Part shown: positions 32,899-41,213 of the stretch, one piece after another | How the letters are laid out: the number at the start of each line of letters is the position of its first letter | Position numbering within the stretch: position 1 is the stretch's first letter | Assembly (NCBI GenBank): GCA_964468045.1 | Contig: CAYXTO010000005.1 | Coordinates: 124,001-188,000, forward strand | Source of the DNA: JAWKXU01 sp964468045 | GTDB taxonomy: Bacteria; Pseudomonadota; Alphaproteobacteria; Sphingomonadales; Sphingomonadaceae | Length of the DNA: 64,000 nt | Direction of reading: 5' to 3' | Notes under the pieces: generated by a model | Database searches by the model: none | What the model was told of the DNA's origin: nothing | What the model saw: only the letters and a program-made list of their open reading frames with translations | Position numbers and translations under genes: made by a program

Positions 32899-35175
32899 CT
32901 ATTCCAGCTCGAAACCGACATGATTGATCGATCCGGAAAATGTGCTGCCGGCGGAGGTATATTCTTCGCTGACAGGGGTGATGCGGTCCGCGCCAATATC
33001 CAGGCCCTCGGTGTGGGAAATCCATGTACGCAGGGTTTGGTCAATTCTGCCCTTCGCCACTTCCTGACCATCCAGGGCAAGATAAACTGTCCCGGCGGAC
33101 CCGCGTTGGGCGGTATCGCTTTCAAACCTGGCAACGAGCTCATGCGCGCCCGGGCCGACAGCCCTCTCGGCTGATATGGCGAATTGGCGCTCACCCACGG
33201 AATTGTAATGGAAAGCTGGCCTTCCATCCTTCAGGAAAAGCGAATATCCGCCGAATCTTCCGCCTTGCGCCAATAATACGCCACCGGCCTGACCATCGGT
33301 TACCTGGAAATTCGCTGTGATGGTGAAGGATCGTCCTATCGGAGAGGGGGCGGCGCTTTCCGGCACGCGCGAGACGTTCGGACCATATACGAACCGCTTG
33401 CGCCCGGCATTCGGTTGCGGACGATCTTCAGCTTTGGCCGTGGGAACCGGTGCGAGGGAGATACCCGTTCTTGCGGCCTCCTGTTTGAAGGTCCTTTGCA
33501 GCCTTTCGAGGATGTCCGGCCGCTGCTCCGCCAGATTGCGGGATTGAGAATAATCCCTGGAGAGGTCGAACAATTCCCACCTTCTTTCATGATCCCGGGC
33601 CCCTCTCGGCTTCAGCAGATCCCAGGGCGCGACGGCCGGCACCGTTCCTGCCCACCAGCCGTCATGGTAGATGCCGTAATTGCCTACCATCTCGAATGCT
33701 TGGGTGGCCCTCGGGGAGGAGGCGCTCCCGTTATCGAAGCTGTAGGCCATGCTGAGGCCATCGAGCGGCTTCTGCGTGATCCCATTCATGCTTGCGGGCG
33801 GCTCGATCTTGGCTGCCTCGAGAATGGTCGGCATGACATCCGCCACGAAATGGAACTGCTCCCTTATTTCGCCGCCGGCGGAGATGCGATCCGGCCAGGA
33901 GATCACCATTCCGTTCCGCGTCCCGCCCAGATAGGATGCGACCTGCTTGTAGTATTGGAACGGCGTATTCATCGCCCAGCCCCAGCCGGCGGGGTAATTA
34001 TTCGCAGCCTGTGGCCCTCCTATCCGATCGATGTTCTGCGCCACGTAATCGCGGCTTTCGGAAAACCCATGGACGAAGCTTTCTTCATACAGCAGCCCGT
34101 CCAGGCCGCCTTCCGCACTGCTGCCGTTGTCACCCTGGATGTAGATGATCAGCGTGTTGTCGAATTGGTCGCTGTCCTTGAGCTTCTGGACGATGCGGCC
34201 GATCTGGTCATCGGAATAGGCAAGGGCGGCCGCATAGGCTTCCATCAGTCGAGCCGCGATGCGCTTTTCCCCGGCCGGCAGGGATGACCAGGCAGGCAAG
34301 GCGGCGGGACGTTCCGTAAGCGCTGCATTCTGCGGAATTATGCCGAGAGCCTTCTGTCTCGCGAAGGTCTGCTCCCGCATCGCGTCCCAGCCCATATCGA
34401 AGCGGCCCCGGAACTTGTCGAGCCATTCCCGAGGAGCCTGGTGGGGTGAATGCGCGGTTCCCGTCGCATAATACATGAAGAAAGGCTTGGCAGGTGCTGC
34501 CGCCTTGACCTGATCGATCCAGGCGATGGCATGATCGGAAAGATCCCGATCGAGGATGTAGCCGCCATCGCCGGCTGGCGGATCTATGGGCACATTGTTC
34601 TCATGCAGGGAAGGCGTCCATTGGTCTGTGCTGCCTTCCAGGAAGCCATAATAGTAATCGAAGCCGAGGCCGCTCGGCCATCGGTCGAATGGTCCTGCCT
34701 GGCTTGTCTCCCACTCCGGCACGACATGCCATTTGCCAAAGGCGGCGGTCGAATAGCCGTTTTGCTGGAGAACCTGCGCGATCGTGCCGGCGGATTTTGG
34801 AATGACCGTGGTATAACCGGCTTGCGGGCGGGGGGTATTGGTCAGGGTGCCCATTTCCACGGAATGAGGATTGCGGCCGGTGAGCAGCGAAGCGCGGGTC
34901 GGAGAGCAAAGAGCGGTCGTGTGAAAGCGATTATACCGTAACCCTTGCCGGGCAAGCGCCTCAAAGGCGGGGGTGGGGACCGGCCCGCCAAAGGCGCTTG
35001 TCGAACCGAAGCCGACATCGTCTGTGAGTATGACAAGCACATTGGGTGCATCCGGCGGCGCGGTAACGGGCCTGGGCCAGCCTGCGTCCGATGTCCATGC
35101 AGCAGGCTGGCTCATCAGCACCAAGGATACGCTGGTGGAGATCGTCCAGGCGCTTCTCCGAAATGATATTCTCAA
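32899..35175 (-). CDS. Secreted Cys-type sulfatase (S2)
   Basis: A 758-residue sulfatase if started at TTG 35173-35175, which has GGGAGGG six bases upstream and is directly followed by a signal peptide (MRISFRRSAWTISTSVSLVL). ATGs 23-25 codons earlier give a lead without signal character. Metal site VILTDDVGF, catalytic C90-S-P-T-R-A-S-L-L-T-G-R, FGKWHVVPEW, DNGSSAEGG, and the C-terminal beta domain (GGRFGGYSLFLKDGRPAFHY). It needs formylglycine from the FGE at 46738. Divergent from the intact AraC gene, which likely regulates it. Upstream of a DMT transporter. Confidence 0.9.
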   Translation of the reverse strand: MRISFRRSAWTISTSVSLVLMSQPAAWTSDAGWPRPVTAPPDAPNVLVILTDDVGFGSTSAFGGPVPTPAFEALARQGLRYNRFHTTALCSPTRASLLTGRNPHSVEMGTLTNTPRPQAGYTTVIPKSAGTIAQVLQQNGYSTAAFGKWHVVPEWETSQAGPFDRWPSGLGFDYYYGFLEGSTDQWTPSLHENNVPIDPPAGDGGYILDRDLSDHAIAWIDQVKAAAPAKPFFMYYATGTAHSPHQAPREWLDKFRGRFDMGWDAMREQTFARQKALGIIPQNAALTERPAALPAWSSLPAGEKRIAARLMEAYAAALAYSDDQIGRIVQKLKDSDQFDNTLIIYIQGDNGSSAEGGLDGLLYEESFVHGFSESRDYVAQNIDRIGGPQAANNYPAGWGWAMNTPFQYYKQVASYLGGTRNGMVISWPDRISAGGEIREQFHFVADVMPTILEAAKIEPPASMNGITQKPLDGLSMAYSFDNGSASSPRATQAFEMVGNYGIYHDGWWAGTVPAVAPWDLLKPRGARDHERRWELFDLSRDYSQSRNLAEQRPDILERLQRTFKQEAARTGISLAPVPTAKAEDRPQPNAGRKRFVYGPNVSRVPESAAPSPIGRSFTITANFQVTDGQAGGVLLAQGGRFGGYSLFLKDGRPAFHYNSVGERQFAISAERAVGPGAHELVARFESDTAQRGSAGTVYLALDGQEVAKGRIDQTLRTWISHTEGLDIGADRITPVSEEYTSAGSTFSGSINHVGFELE

Positions 35176-35576
35176 TTTACCCTCCCATCCGACATTTGCC
35201 TGTTCGATGGCTAGAGGGGCCTGCGCATGATTTCTTGTACTCATGCGCATGTAAATTTGTGGAAGGCGACGGATATGGCTGGGCCGGTTGAAATCGCTTG
35301 TTCCGAAGCAAGTAAGGCTGCCCATCAGGGCGGTGTTGTGCTAATTGACGATGCAATAGAGGCAAATATGCCATTGGTTGCACTGGGACAGGCAGCAATT
35401 CGGCAATTCTCCCAGGCTTTATCGCAAACTTTGACTTCGGCCGAGCGACCCGTTCCGCTCCGATGCCCCTCAGGTTTGCGAACGGATGGTGAGTGTTCTG
35501 CCTCAGTGAAGCATGTTATAGATCGACAACGCCCGGTTTTCGAAGAGGCGGGTTCGGGAGAGAAGGGCTGACAGAA
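35176..35576. promoter_or_regulatory. Divergent regulatory region between S2 sulfatase and AraC gene
   Basis: About 400 bp with no supported gene, placed between two divergent starts and less GC-rich than its flanks. It holds the GGGAGGG site of S2 at its left end and AGAGAAGGG of the AraC gene at its right end. I could not define an AraC half-site repeat by eye. CTTG-N8-CAAG near 35300 is a weak inverted repeat. The bidirectional promoter should lie here. Confidence 0.5.
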
Positions 35577-36530
35577 TTGCAGAAAATCGGGTCAGAAATT
35601 TGTGATATAAATCAGACATTCGACAATCATGGGGCCTTCATGGAGGCATTATCCCGCTATCGTGTGACCTTTGATCACAAGCCCTCGAGAGATGACGGAT
35701 TCCTCGGCAAGGTGCGCCGCTGGGAGCGGGCCGGCATCATCTTTTCCCAAATACGTGTGGATTCCTGCACCAGTGTTCGCGGAACGGATGTGAAGTCGAT
35801 ATTGGACGATGAATATATCTGTATCGTCGCTCAATTTGGCGGAGGGCAAAATTTCCGGCAAGGATTGAGAGAGGTCGAGGTCAAGGAGGGGGACGTGTTC
35901 ATCTGGAACGCCCAGGTCCCCAGCGTCAGCGTCTGCAGCGATGGTGCGGAGGGCAGGACCTGCATGGTCCCCTTCTCCCTCATCAAGCGGAAGATCGGCG
36001 ATCCAGGCAGTCTGATTGGACGAAAATCCTCCTCCAGCGATCCGCTTACGCGGATTTTGTACAACAACATCGTCGATTTTCACAATATCGTGTCGGAACT
36101 GGGCGATCACCAGATCCCGGGAATGGTATCATCGATTCTTGATATTCTGGCGTGCAGCCTGGACTCTGACTTAAGGGAATTTTCAGGATCGAAATATCAG
36201 AAGGAAATATTCAATCGTTCGGTATCCTATATTCATCAAAACCTTGAGGATTACGATCTGTCTATCGGTTCCGCGTCGGAGCAGCTGGGAATAGGGACCC
36301 GGTCGATCCAGCAGGCATTCATGCTCGCGGGTTCGACCTTTGGCGCCTATCTGAAAGAGCAGCGCCTTAAAGAAGCCGCCAGGGCCCTGGCTTCACCTGT
36401 CCTGGCGAATGTGTCGATAACCGAGATCGCTTGCCGCTTCGGCTTTTACGATCTCGCTCATTTCAGCCGTTCGTTCAAACAGCAGTTTGGCTGCTCTCCC
36501 AAGGTCTATCGCGAAAACGGATCTATCTAG
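35577..36530 (+). CDS. AraC family transcriptional regulator, intact
   Basis: A 317-residue regulator from TTG 35577, chosen because the homology with the broken AraC at 25952 extends upstream of ATG 35640 and AAGGG lies nine bases before. The N-terminal half is a cupin-like AraC-binding domain (AGIIFSQIRVDSCTSVRG; EVKEGDVFIWNAQVP). The C-terminal HTH pair is SIGSASEQLGIGTRSIQQ and VSITEIACRFGFYDLAHF then SRSFKQQFGCSP. Probably a ligand-responsive activator of S2 or of the S3-S5 operon. Its last 8 bp overlap the 3' end of sulfatase S3 on the other strand. Confidence 0.88.
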   Translation: MQKIGSEICDINQTFDNHGAFMEALSRYRVTFDHKPSRDDGFLGKVRRWERAGIIFSQIRVDSCTSVRGTDVKSILDDEYICIVAQFGGGQNFRQGLREVEVKEGDVFIWNAQVPSVSVCSDGAEGRTCMVPFSLIKRKIGDPGSLIGRKSSSSDPLTRILYNNIVDFHNIVSELGDHQIPGMVSSILDILACSLDSDLREFSGSKYQKEIFNRSVSYIHQNLEDYDLSIGSASEQLGIGTRSIQQAFMLAGSTFGAYLKEQRLKEAARALASPVLANVSITEIACRFGFYDLAHFSRSFKQQFGCSPKVYRENGSI

Positions 36531-38871
36531 GGTCCTGATCGAGCGAGATCGTGATCTTTTCGATCTGGCCGTCGAACGCGCTGTCGGCAATGGTATAATC
36601 GTCGGAAACCGGCGTCATGGTGTCCTGGCCGATATCGAGCCCCTCGGTGAACCAGAAATTGGCCAAGGTGCGGTCGATCCGACCTTGGGCGATCTGAACT
36701 CCGTCGACCGAGATCGTGAGCGAGCCCCCGGCACCAAGCTTTGGTGCGTCCGCCTTGAATGCCACGTCCAGGCGGTGCTTGCCGGCCGCAAGCGGGCGTT
36801 GCGCCGCCACCGTGAATTGGCGCGCACCAATGGAATTGTAATGGAACACCGGCTTGCCGTCCTTGAGATAGAGCGTATAGCCGCCGAACCGTCCGCCCTG
36901 AGTGACGATTACGCCTCTTCCCTGCCCCGGCGAGAGTTCCAGCTCAGCTGAAATCGCGAAGGATCGGCCATTGGTTCTCGGCGCTATTTTCCGCGGAATG
37001 CCGACGGTCCTGTTGGTATATACATAGGTCGAACGATTGGGCGCGAGCGTCGGCATGTTCGCGGTGCCTTCGCTCGGGTCATGAAGCGGCAGTATCCTGT
37101 TCCTTTCCGCTTCCTTCCAGAACAGCTCCTTCAGAGTCGCCAGCTTCTCGGGATATTTTTCGGCAAGGTCGTGCGCCTGCGAATAATCCCTAGTGATATC
37201 GTACAATTCCCATTGCCGCGCATCCGGATCGATCTGCTGGTAGCGGAAAATCTCCCACGGAGCCTTCACCGGCTTTGTCGCTGCCCACCAGCCGTCCTGG
37301 TATATGGCGAGATTTTGCAGCATTTCGAAGACTTGCGTTTTTCTCCGTGACGGAGCGCCCGGCTGGTCGAACGTATAAGTCATGCTGATGCCGTCCAGCG
37401 GCATTTGCGGGGTACCGTCCAGGGTCCCGGGCGCCTCCACGCCCGCTGCGTCCAGTATCGTCGGCATGATGTCGGACACGAAATGGAATTGCTGGCGCAT
37501 CCGTCCGTCGGCCTTGATCCGATCGGGCCAGGACATCACCAGCCCATCCCGCAATCCGCCGAAATGCGATCCGATCTGCTTGTAATATTGGAACGGAGCG
37601 TTGGTCGCCCAGGCCCAGCCCGCCGGGAAGTGATTATACGCCTTCGGACCGCCGATTTCGTCGAGATGCCTGAGCCGATATTCGAGCGAATCCTCTACGC
37701 CATTGACGAAACTCTGCTCGTAGAATTCGCCAAGCAGGCCGCCTTCCGCGCTCGCGCCGTTATCCCCCTGAATGTAGATGATCAGCGTATTGTCGAGTTC
37801 GCCGGTCTTGCGCAGGGCGTCGACCAGCCGGCCGATTTGATCGTCGGAGTAGGCAAGGGCGGCTGCGTAGGATTCCATAAGCCTTGCGGCGACGCGTTGC
37901 TCATCCGGGGAGAGCGACGACCATGCGGGAAGCTCGTCCGGGCGCGGGGTCAGTTCCGCATGGCCGGGGATTACCCCAAGCCGCCGCTGACGCGCATGGA
38001 TTTCCTCGCGCATCTTGTCCCACCCCTGGTCGAACTTGCCGCGAAAGCGGGCGATCCAATCCGCCGGGGCATGATGCGGCGCATGGGCGGTGCCGGGCGC
38101 GTAGTAGAGGAAGAACGGCTTGTCCGGTGCGAGATCCTGCTGGGTCCGGATCCATTCGACCGCATGATCCGCGATATCCTTGTCCAGGATGTAGCCTTCG
38201 CTCTCGGTCTTGTAGATTTCGTGATTGTTCTTCATCAGCCGCGGCGCATATTGATTGGCATCGCCGCTGTGGAAGCCATAGAAATATTCGAAGCCCAGCC
38301 CGCTTGGCCAGCGATCGAACGGGCCGGCGGCGGTTTCCTCCCATTCGGGCGTAAGGTGCCATTTGCCGAACCCGGCCGTGTTATAGCCGGCCTGTTTCAG
38401 GATCTGCGCGACTGTTCCCGCCGACTTCGGAATGACGGAGGTATAGCCTTCGTAGCCGGTCGCGATGTTGGTGACATGGCCCATGGCCACATTGTGCGGA
38501 TTTCGGCCCGTCAGCAGGGCCGCCCGGGTCGGGGAGCAAAGCGAGGCGTTGTTATACTGGTTGTAGCGGATGCCGGTGCGGGCCAGGGTGTCGAACGTCG
38601 GCGTTGGAATGGGGCCGCCGAAGGTGCTCGATGCTCCGAAGCCGACATCGTCGGTGAGAATGAGGATGACATTCGGCGCTCCTTCCTTCGGCTTCGGGTT
38701 CTGCGGCCATTCCGGCGCAGGCGCCTCGGCGGCGGTGCGCGGAACGCGCGCTGGTGCCGGCTCGGCGGTCGCGGATTGTCCCCAGGCAGGCGCGCCGGGG
38801 ACGATCAACGCGCTGGCTGCGATCAGGATCGAGGCAAGCGACGCGACCTCGCGTCCGCTGCATTTGGCCAT
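36523..38871 (-). CDS. Secreted Cys-type sulfatase (S3), third gene of a coupled operon
   Basis: A 782-residue sulfatase from MAKCSGREVA (ATG 38869-38871, AGGAAA six bases upstream). An ATG five codons earlier overlaps the upstream TGA (ATGA) and is an alternative. Signal peptide to APAWGQ. VILILTDDVGF, C112-S-P-T-R-A-A-L-L-T-G-R, FGKWHLTPEW, DNGASAEGG and the C-terminal jelly-roll part (GGRFGGYTLYLKDGKPVFHY). The frame stays open ~250 codons upstream, but that is out-of-frame shadow of S4. Last of three coupled sulfatase genes; substrate unknown. Confidence 0.9.
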   Translation of the reverse strand: MAKCSGREVASLASILIAASALIVPGAPAWGQSATAEPAPARVPRTAAEAPAPEWPQNPKPKEGAPNVILILTDDVGFGASSTFGGPIPTPTFDTLARTGIRYNQYNNASLCSPTRAALLTGRNPHNVAMGHVTNIATGYEGYTSVIPKSAGTVAQILKQAGYNTAGFGKWHLTPEWEETAAGPFDRWPSGLGFEYFYGFHSGDANQYAPRLMKNNHEIYKTESEGYILDKDIADHAVEWIRTQQDLAPDKPFFLYYAPGTAHAPHHAPADWIARFRGKFDQGWDKMREEIHARQRRLGVIPGHAELTPRPDELPAWSSLSPDEQRVAARLMESYAAALAYSDDQIGRLVDALRKTGELDNTLIIYIQGDNGASAEGGLLGEFYEQSFVNGVEDSLEYRLRHLDEIGGPKAYNHFPAGWAWATNAPFQYYKQIGSHFGGLRDGLVMSWPDRIKADGRMRQQFHFVSDIMPTILDAAGVEAPGTLDGTPQMPLDGISMTYTFDQPGAPSRRKTQVFEMLQNLAIYQDGWWAATKPVKAPWEIFRYQQIDPDARQWELYDITRDYSQAHDLAEKYPEKLATLKELFWKEAERNRILPLHDPSEGTANMPTLAPNRSTYVYTNRTVGIPRKIAPRTNGRSFAISAELELSPGQGRGVIVTQGGRFGGYTLYLKDGKPVFHYNSIGARQFTVAAQRPLAAGKHRLDVAFKADAPKLGAGGSLTISVDGVQIAQGRIDRTLANFWFTEGLDIGQDTMTPVSDDYTIADSAFDGQIEKITISLDQDPR

Positions 38872-38882
38872 GGCAAATTTCC

Positions 38883-41213
38883 TCATTTGATATCGATGCG
38901 GACGCTCTTGAGCGTGCCGTTGAAGCGGCTTTCCGCCAGGGAGTAATCGTCGGTGACCGTCGAAAGGGTGTCCTCGCCGATGTCGAGCCCTTCCGAGAGC
39001 GAGATCCAGTTCTTCAGGGTTGCCTCGATGCGGCCGCGACCCGCAACGCGGCCATCGACCAGAAGCGTGAGCGTGCCGCCGGTGCCCCGGCGCCTGCTGT
39101 CGGCTTCGAACCTTGCCTCCAGAACGCGCGCATTGGCCGGAAGCGCCTTGTCCGCGACAATGTGATACTGGCGCTCCGCCACGGTGTTGTAGTGGAACCG
39201 CAGGCTGCCATCCTTCACGTAAAAGGCGTAGCCGCCAAACCGTCCGCCATGTGTCGCAAGCACGCCATGGGCCGGACTGTCCCCCGCTTCGATCTCGGCG
39301 GTGATCGCGAAACTGTTGCCCAGCGTAGGCGGCGCGGTGTTCTCGGGTATGCGCGTGATGCCCGGCCGATAGGTGAAGCTCGTTCGGCCGGCGGTGAGGG
39401 AGGGTCGGTTCGCCGCGGCTTCGCTGGAATCGTGAAGCGGCAGCACATGGCCCTGGCCGGCTGCGGCCCAGAACAGTTCCTGCATCGTCTTGAGCTTGTC
39501 CGGCCGGGCGGCGGCGAGATCCCGGGACTGCGAGAAATCGCTGCGGAGATCGTAAAGCTCCCAGACTCTCTGATCGAGGTCCACCTTGCCGGGCTTGAGC
39601 AATTCCCAGGGCGCCTTGGCGGGGCGCGTGCCTGCCCACCATCCGTCGTGATAGATTCCGAGATTTTGCACCATCGCGAAGAGTTGGGTGCGACGGCGGG
39701 AAGGCGCGGTTGGAGCATCGAAGCTGTAGACCATGCTGATCCCGTCCATCGGCCTTTGCTGAGTGCCGTTTAAGACCTCTGGCGCTTCGATCTGTGCCGC
39801 TTCAAGGATAGTCGGCGCGATGTCCGACACATGGTGGAATTGCGAGCGCACGGCCCCGCGCGCGTTGATGCGATCCGGCCAGGTGATCACCAACCCGTTG
39901 CGCACGCCGCCGAAATGGGATGCGACCTGCTTGTAATACTGGAAGGGCGTGTTCATCGCCCAGCCCCAGCCGGCGGGGTAGGCATTGTAGGCCTCGGCCG
40001 TGCCGATCTTGTCGATCATGGAAAGCTGGTATTCGAGGTTTTCATCGACCCCTTCGACCACGCCCATCTCGTCGATCAGGCCCGAGATGCCGCCTTCGGC
40101 GCTGCTTCCATTGTCACCCTGGATATAGATGATCAGCGTATTCTCGTACTCACCCTGGTCCTTCAGGTATTGGACGATCCGGCCCATCTGGTGATCGCCA
40201 TAAGCAAGGGCGGCCGCATATGCCTCCATGAACCGGGCGGCGAGGCGCTTCTGATCGTCGCTGAGCGATGACCATGCGGGAAGGGAATCCGGGCGGGGAG
40301 TCAGGACCGTATCCTTCGGGATCACCCCCAGGGACTTCTGCCGCGAGAAGATTTCCTCCCGCATCGCGTCCCAGCCATCGTCGAACCGTCCGCGAAACCT
40401 CTCCAGCCATTTTTTGGGCGCGTGGTGCGGGCCATGTGCCGTCCCGGTAGCGTAATAGGCCAGGAACGGGCGGTCGGGTGCTATGGCGCGCTGCTCCGCA
40501 ATCCAGCGGATCGCATGATCGGCCAGGTCCTGATCGAGAATGTAACCGGGATCGTCGCGAGGCGGGTCGACCGCAATTGTATTCTCGTAAAGCGCAGGCG
40601 TGAATTGCGATGTGCTGCCCGCGAGGAAGCCATAGAAATAATCGAAGCCCATGCCTGTCGGCCATCGGTCGAACGGCCCGATCTCGGACATTTCCCATTC
40701 GGGCGTAAGGTGCCACTTGCCGAAGGCGGCGGTGGCATAGCCCTGCCGGCTCAGTATCTGGGCGATTGTCGCGGTCGTCCCGGGAATGACGCTGGTATAG
40801 CCTTCGAACGGGGTCGGCGTGTTGGTCAGCGTGCCCATGTTCGCATTATGCGGATTGCGCCCGGTAAGCAGGGCTGCGCGCGTCGGGGAGCACAATGCCG
40901 TCGTGTTGAACCGGTTGTATCGCAATCCGTCCCTGGCGAGCTGCTCGAACGTTTCCGCAGGAACCGGACCGCCAAAAGCGCTGGCCGAACCGAATCCGAC
41001 ATCGTCTGTCATGATCAGCAGGATGTTGGGCGCGTTCCTGGCCGGCTTCGGGCGCGCGGGCCATTGCGGAGGGCTGGCTTCCGCTATGGTTCGGCCCGGG
41101 TCGGGCGGGTTGCTGGCAGCCTGCGCGCCATGGGCGAAAGCGCCGATGCCGCAGATCAGCACCGATAAGCCACGCCCCAGTGACCCGGGCCGTTTCCGGC
41201 CCCTGGTTGTCAT
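38883..41213 (-). CDS. Secreted Cys-type sulfatase (S4), second gene of a coupled operon
   Basis: A 776-residue sulfatase from MTTRGRKRPG, whose ATG (41211-41213) overlaps the TGA of S5. Signal peptide to AHGAQA. LLIMTDDVGF, C108-S-P-T-R-A-A-L-L-T-G-R, FGKWHLTPEWEMS, DNGSSAEGG and a C-terminal beta domain (GGRFGGYAFYVKDGSLRFHY). Its TGA overlaps the start region of S3. With S2 it shares GTLTNTP after the catalytic motif, which suggests these two are closest in substrate. Confidence 0.92.
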   Translation of the reverse strand: MTTRGRKRPGSLGRGLSVLICGIGAFAHGAQAASNPPDPGRTIAEASPPQWPARPKPARNAPNILLIMTDDVGFGSASAFGGPVPAETFEQLARDGLRYNRFNTTALCSPTRAALLTGRNPHNANMGTLTNTPTPFEGYTSVIPGTTATIAQILSRQGYATAAFGKWHLTPEWEMSEIGPFDRWPTGMGFDYFYGFLAGSTSQFTPALYENTIAVDPPRDDPGYILDQDLADHAIRWIAEQRAIAPDRPFLAYYATGTAHGPHHAPKKWLERFRGRFDDGWDAMREEIFSRQKSLGVIPKDTVLTPRPDSLPAWSSLSDDQKRLAARFMEAYAAALAYGDHQMGRIVQYLKDQGEYENTLIIYIQGDNGSSAEGGISGLIDEMGVVEGVDENLEYQLSMIDKIGTAEAYNAYPAGWGWAMNTPFQYYKQVASHFGGVRNGLVITWPDRINARGAVRSQFHHVSDIAPTILEAAQIEAPEVLNGTQQRPMDGISMVYSFDAPTAPSRRRTQLFAMVQNLGIYHDGWWAGTRPAKAPWELLKPGKVDLDQRVWELYDLRSDFSQSRDLAAARPDKLKTMQELFWAAAGQGHVLPLHDSSEAAANRPSLTAGRTSFTYRPGITRIPENTAPPTLGNSFAITAEIEAGDSPAHGVLATHGGRFGGYAFYVKDGSLRFHYNTVAERQYHIVADKALPANARVLEARFEADSRRRGTGGTLTLLVDGRVAGRGRIEATLKNWISLSEGLDIGEDTLSTVTDDYSLAESRFNGTLKSVRIDIK

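Noticed and set aside
37405..38946. A 513-codon plus-strand open frame
   Set aside because: It lies antisense to the S3 sulfatase, which carries clear catalytic motifs.
38887..39642. Upstream extension giving a 1039-residue fusion of sulfatase S3
   Set aside because: The added ~250 residues are out-of-frame shadow of S4. S3 has its own start, signal peptide and ribosome site.
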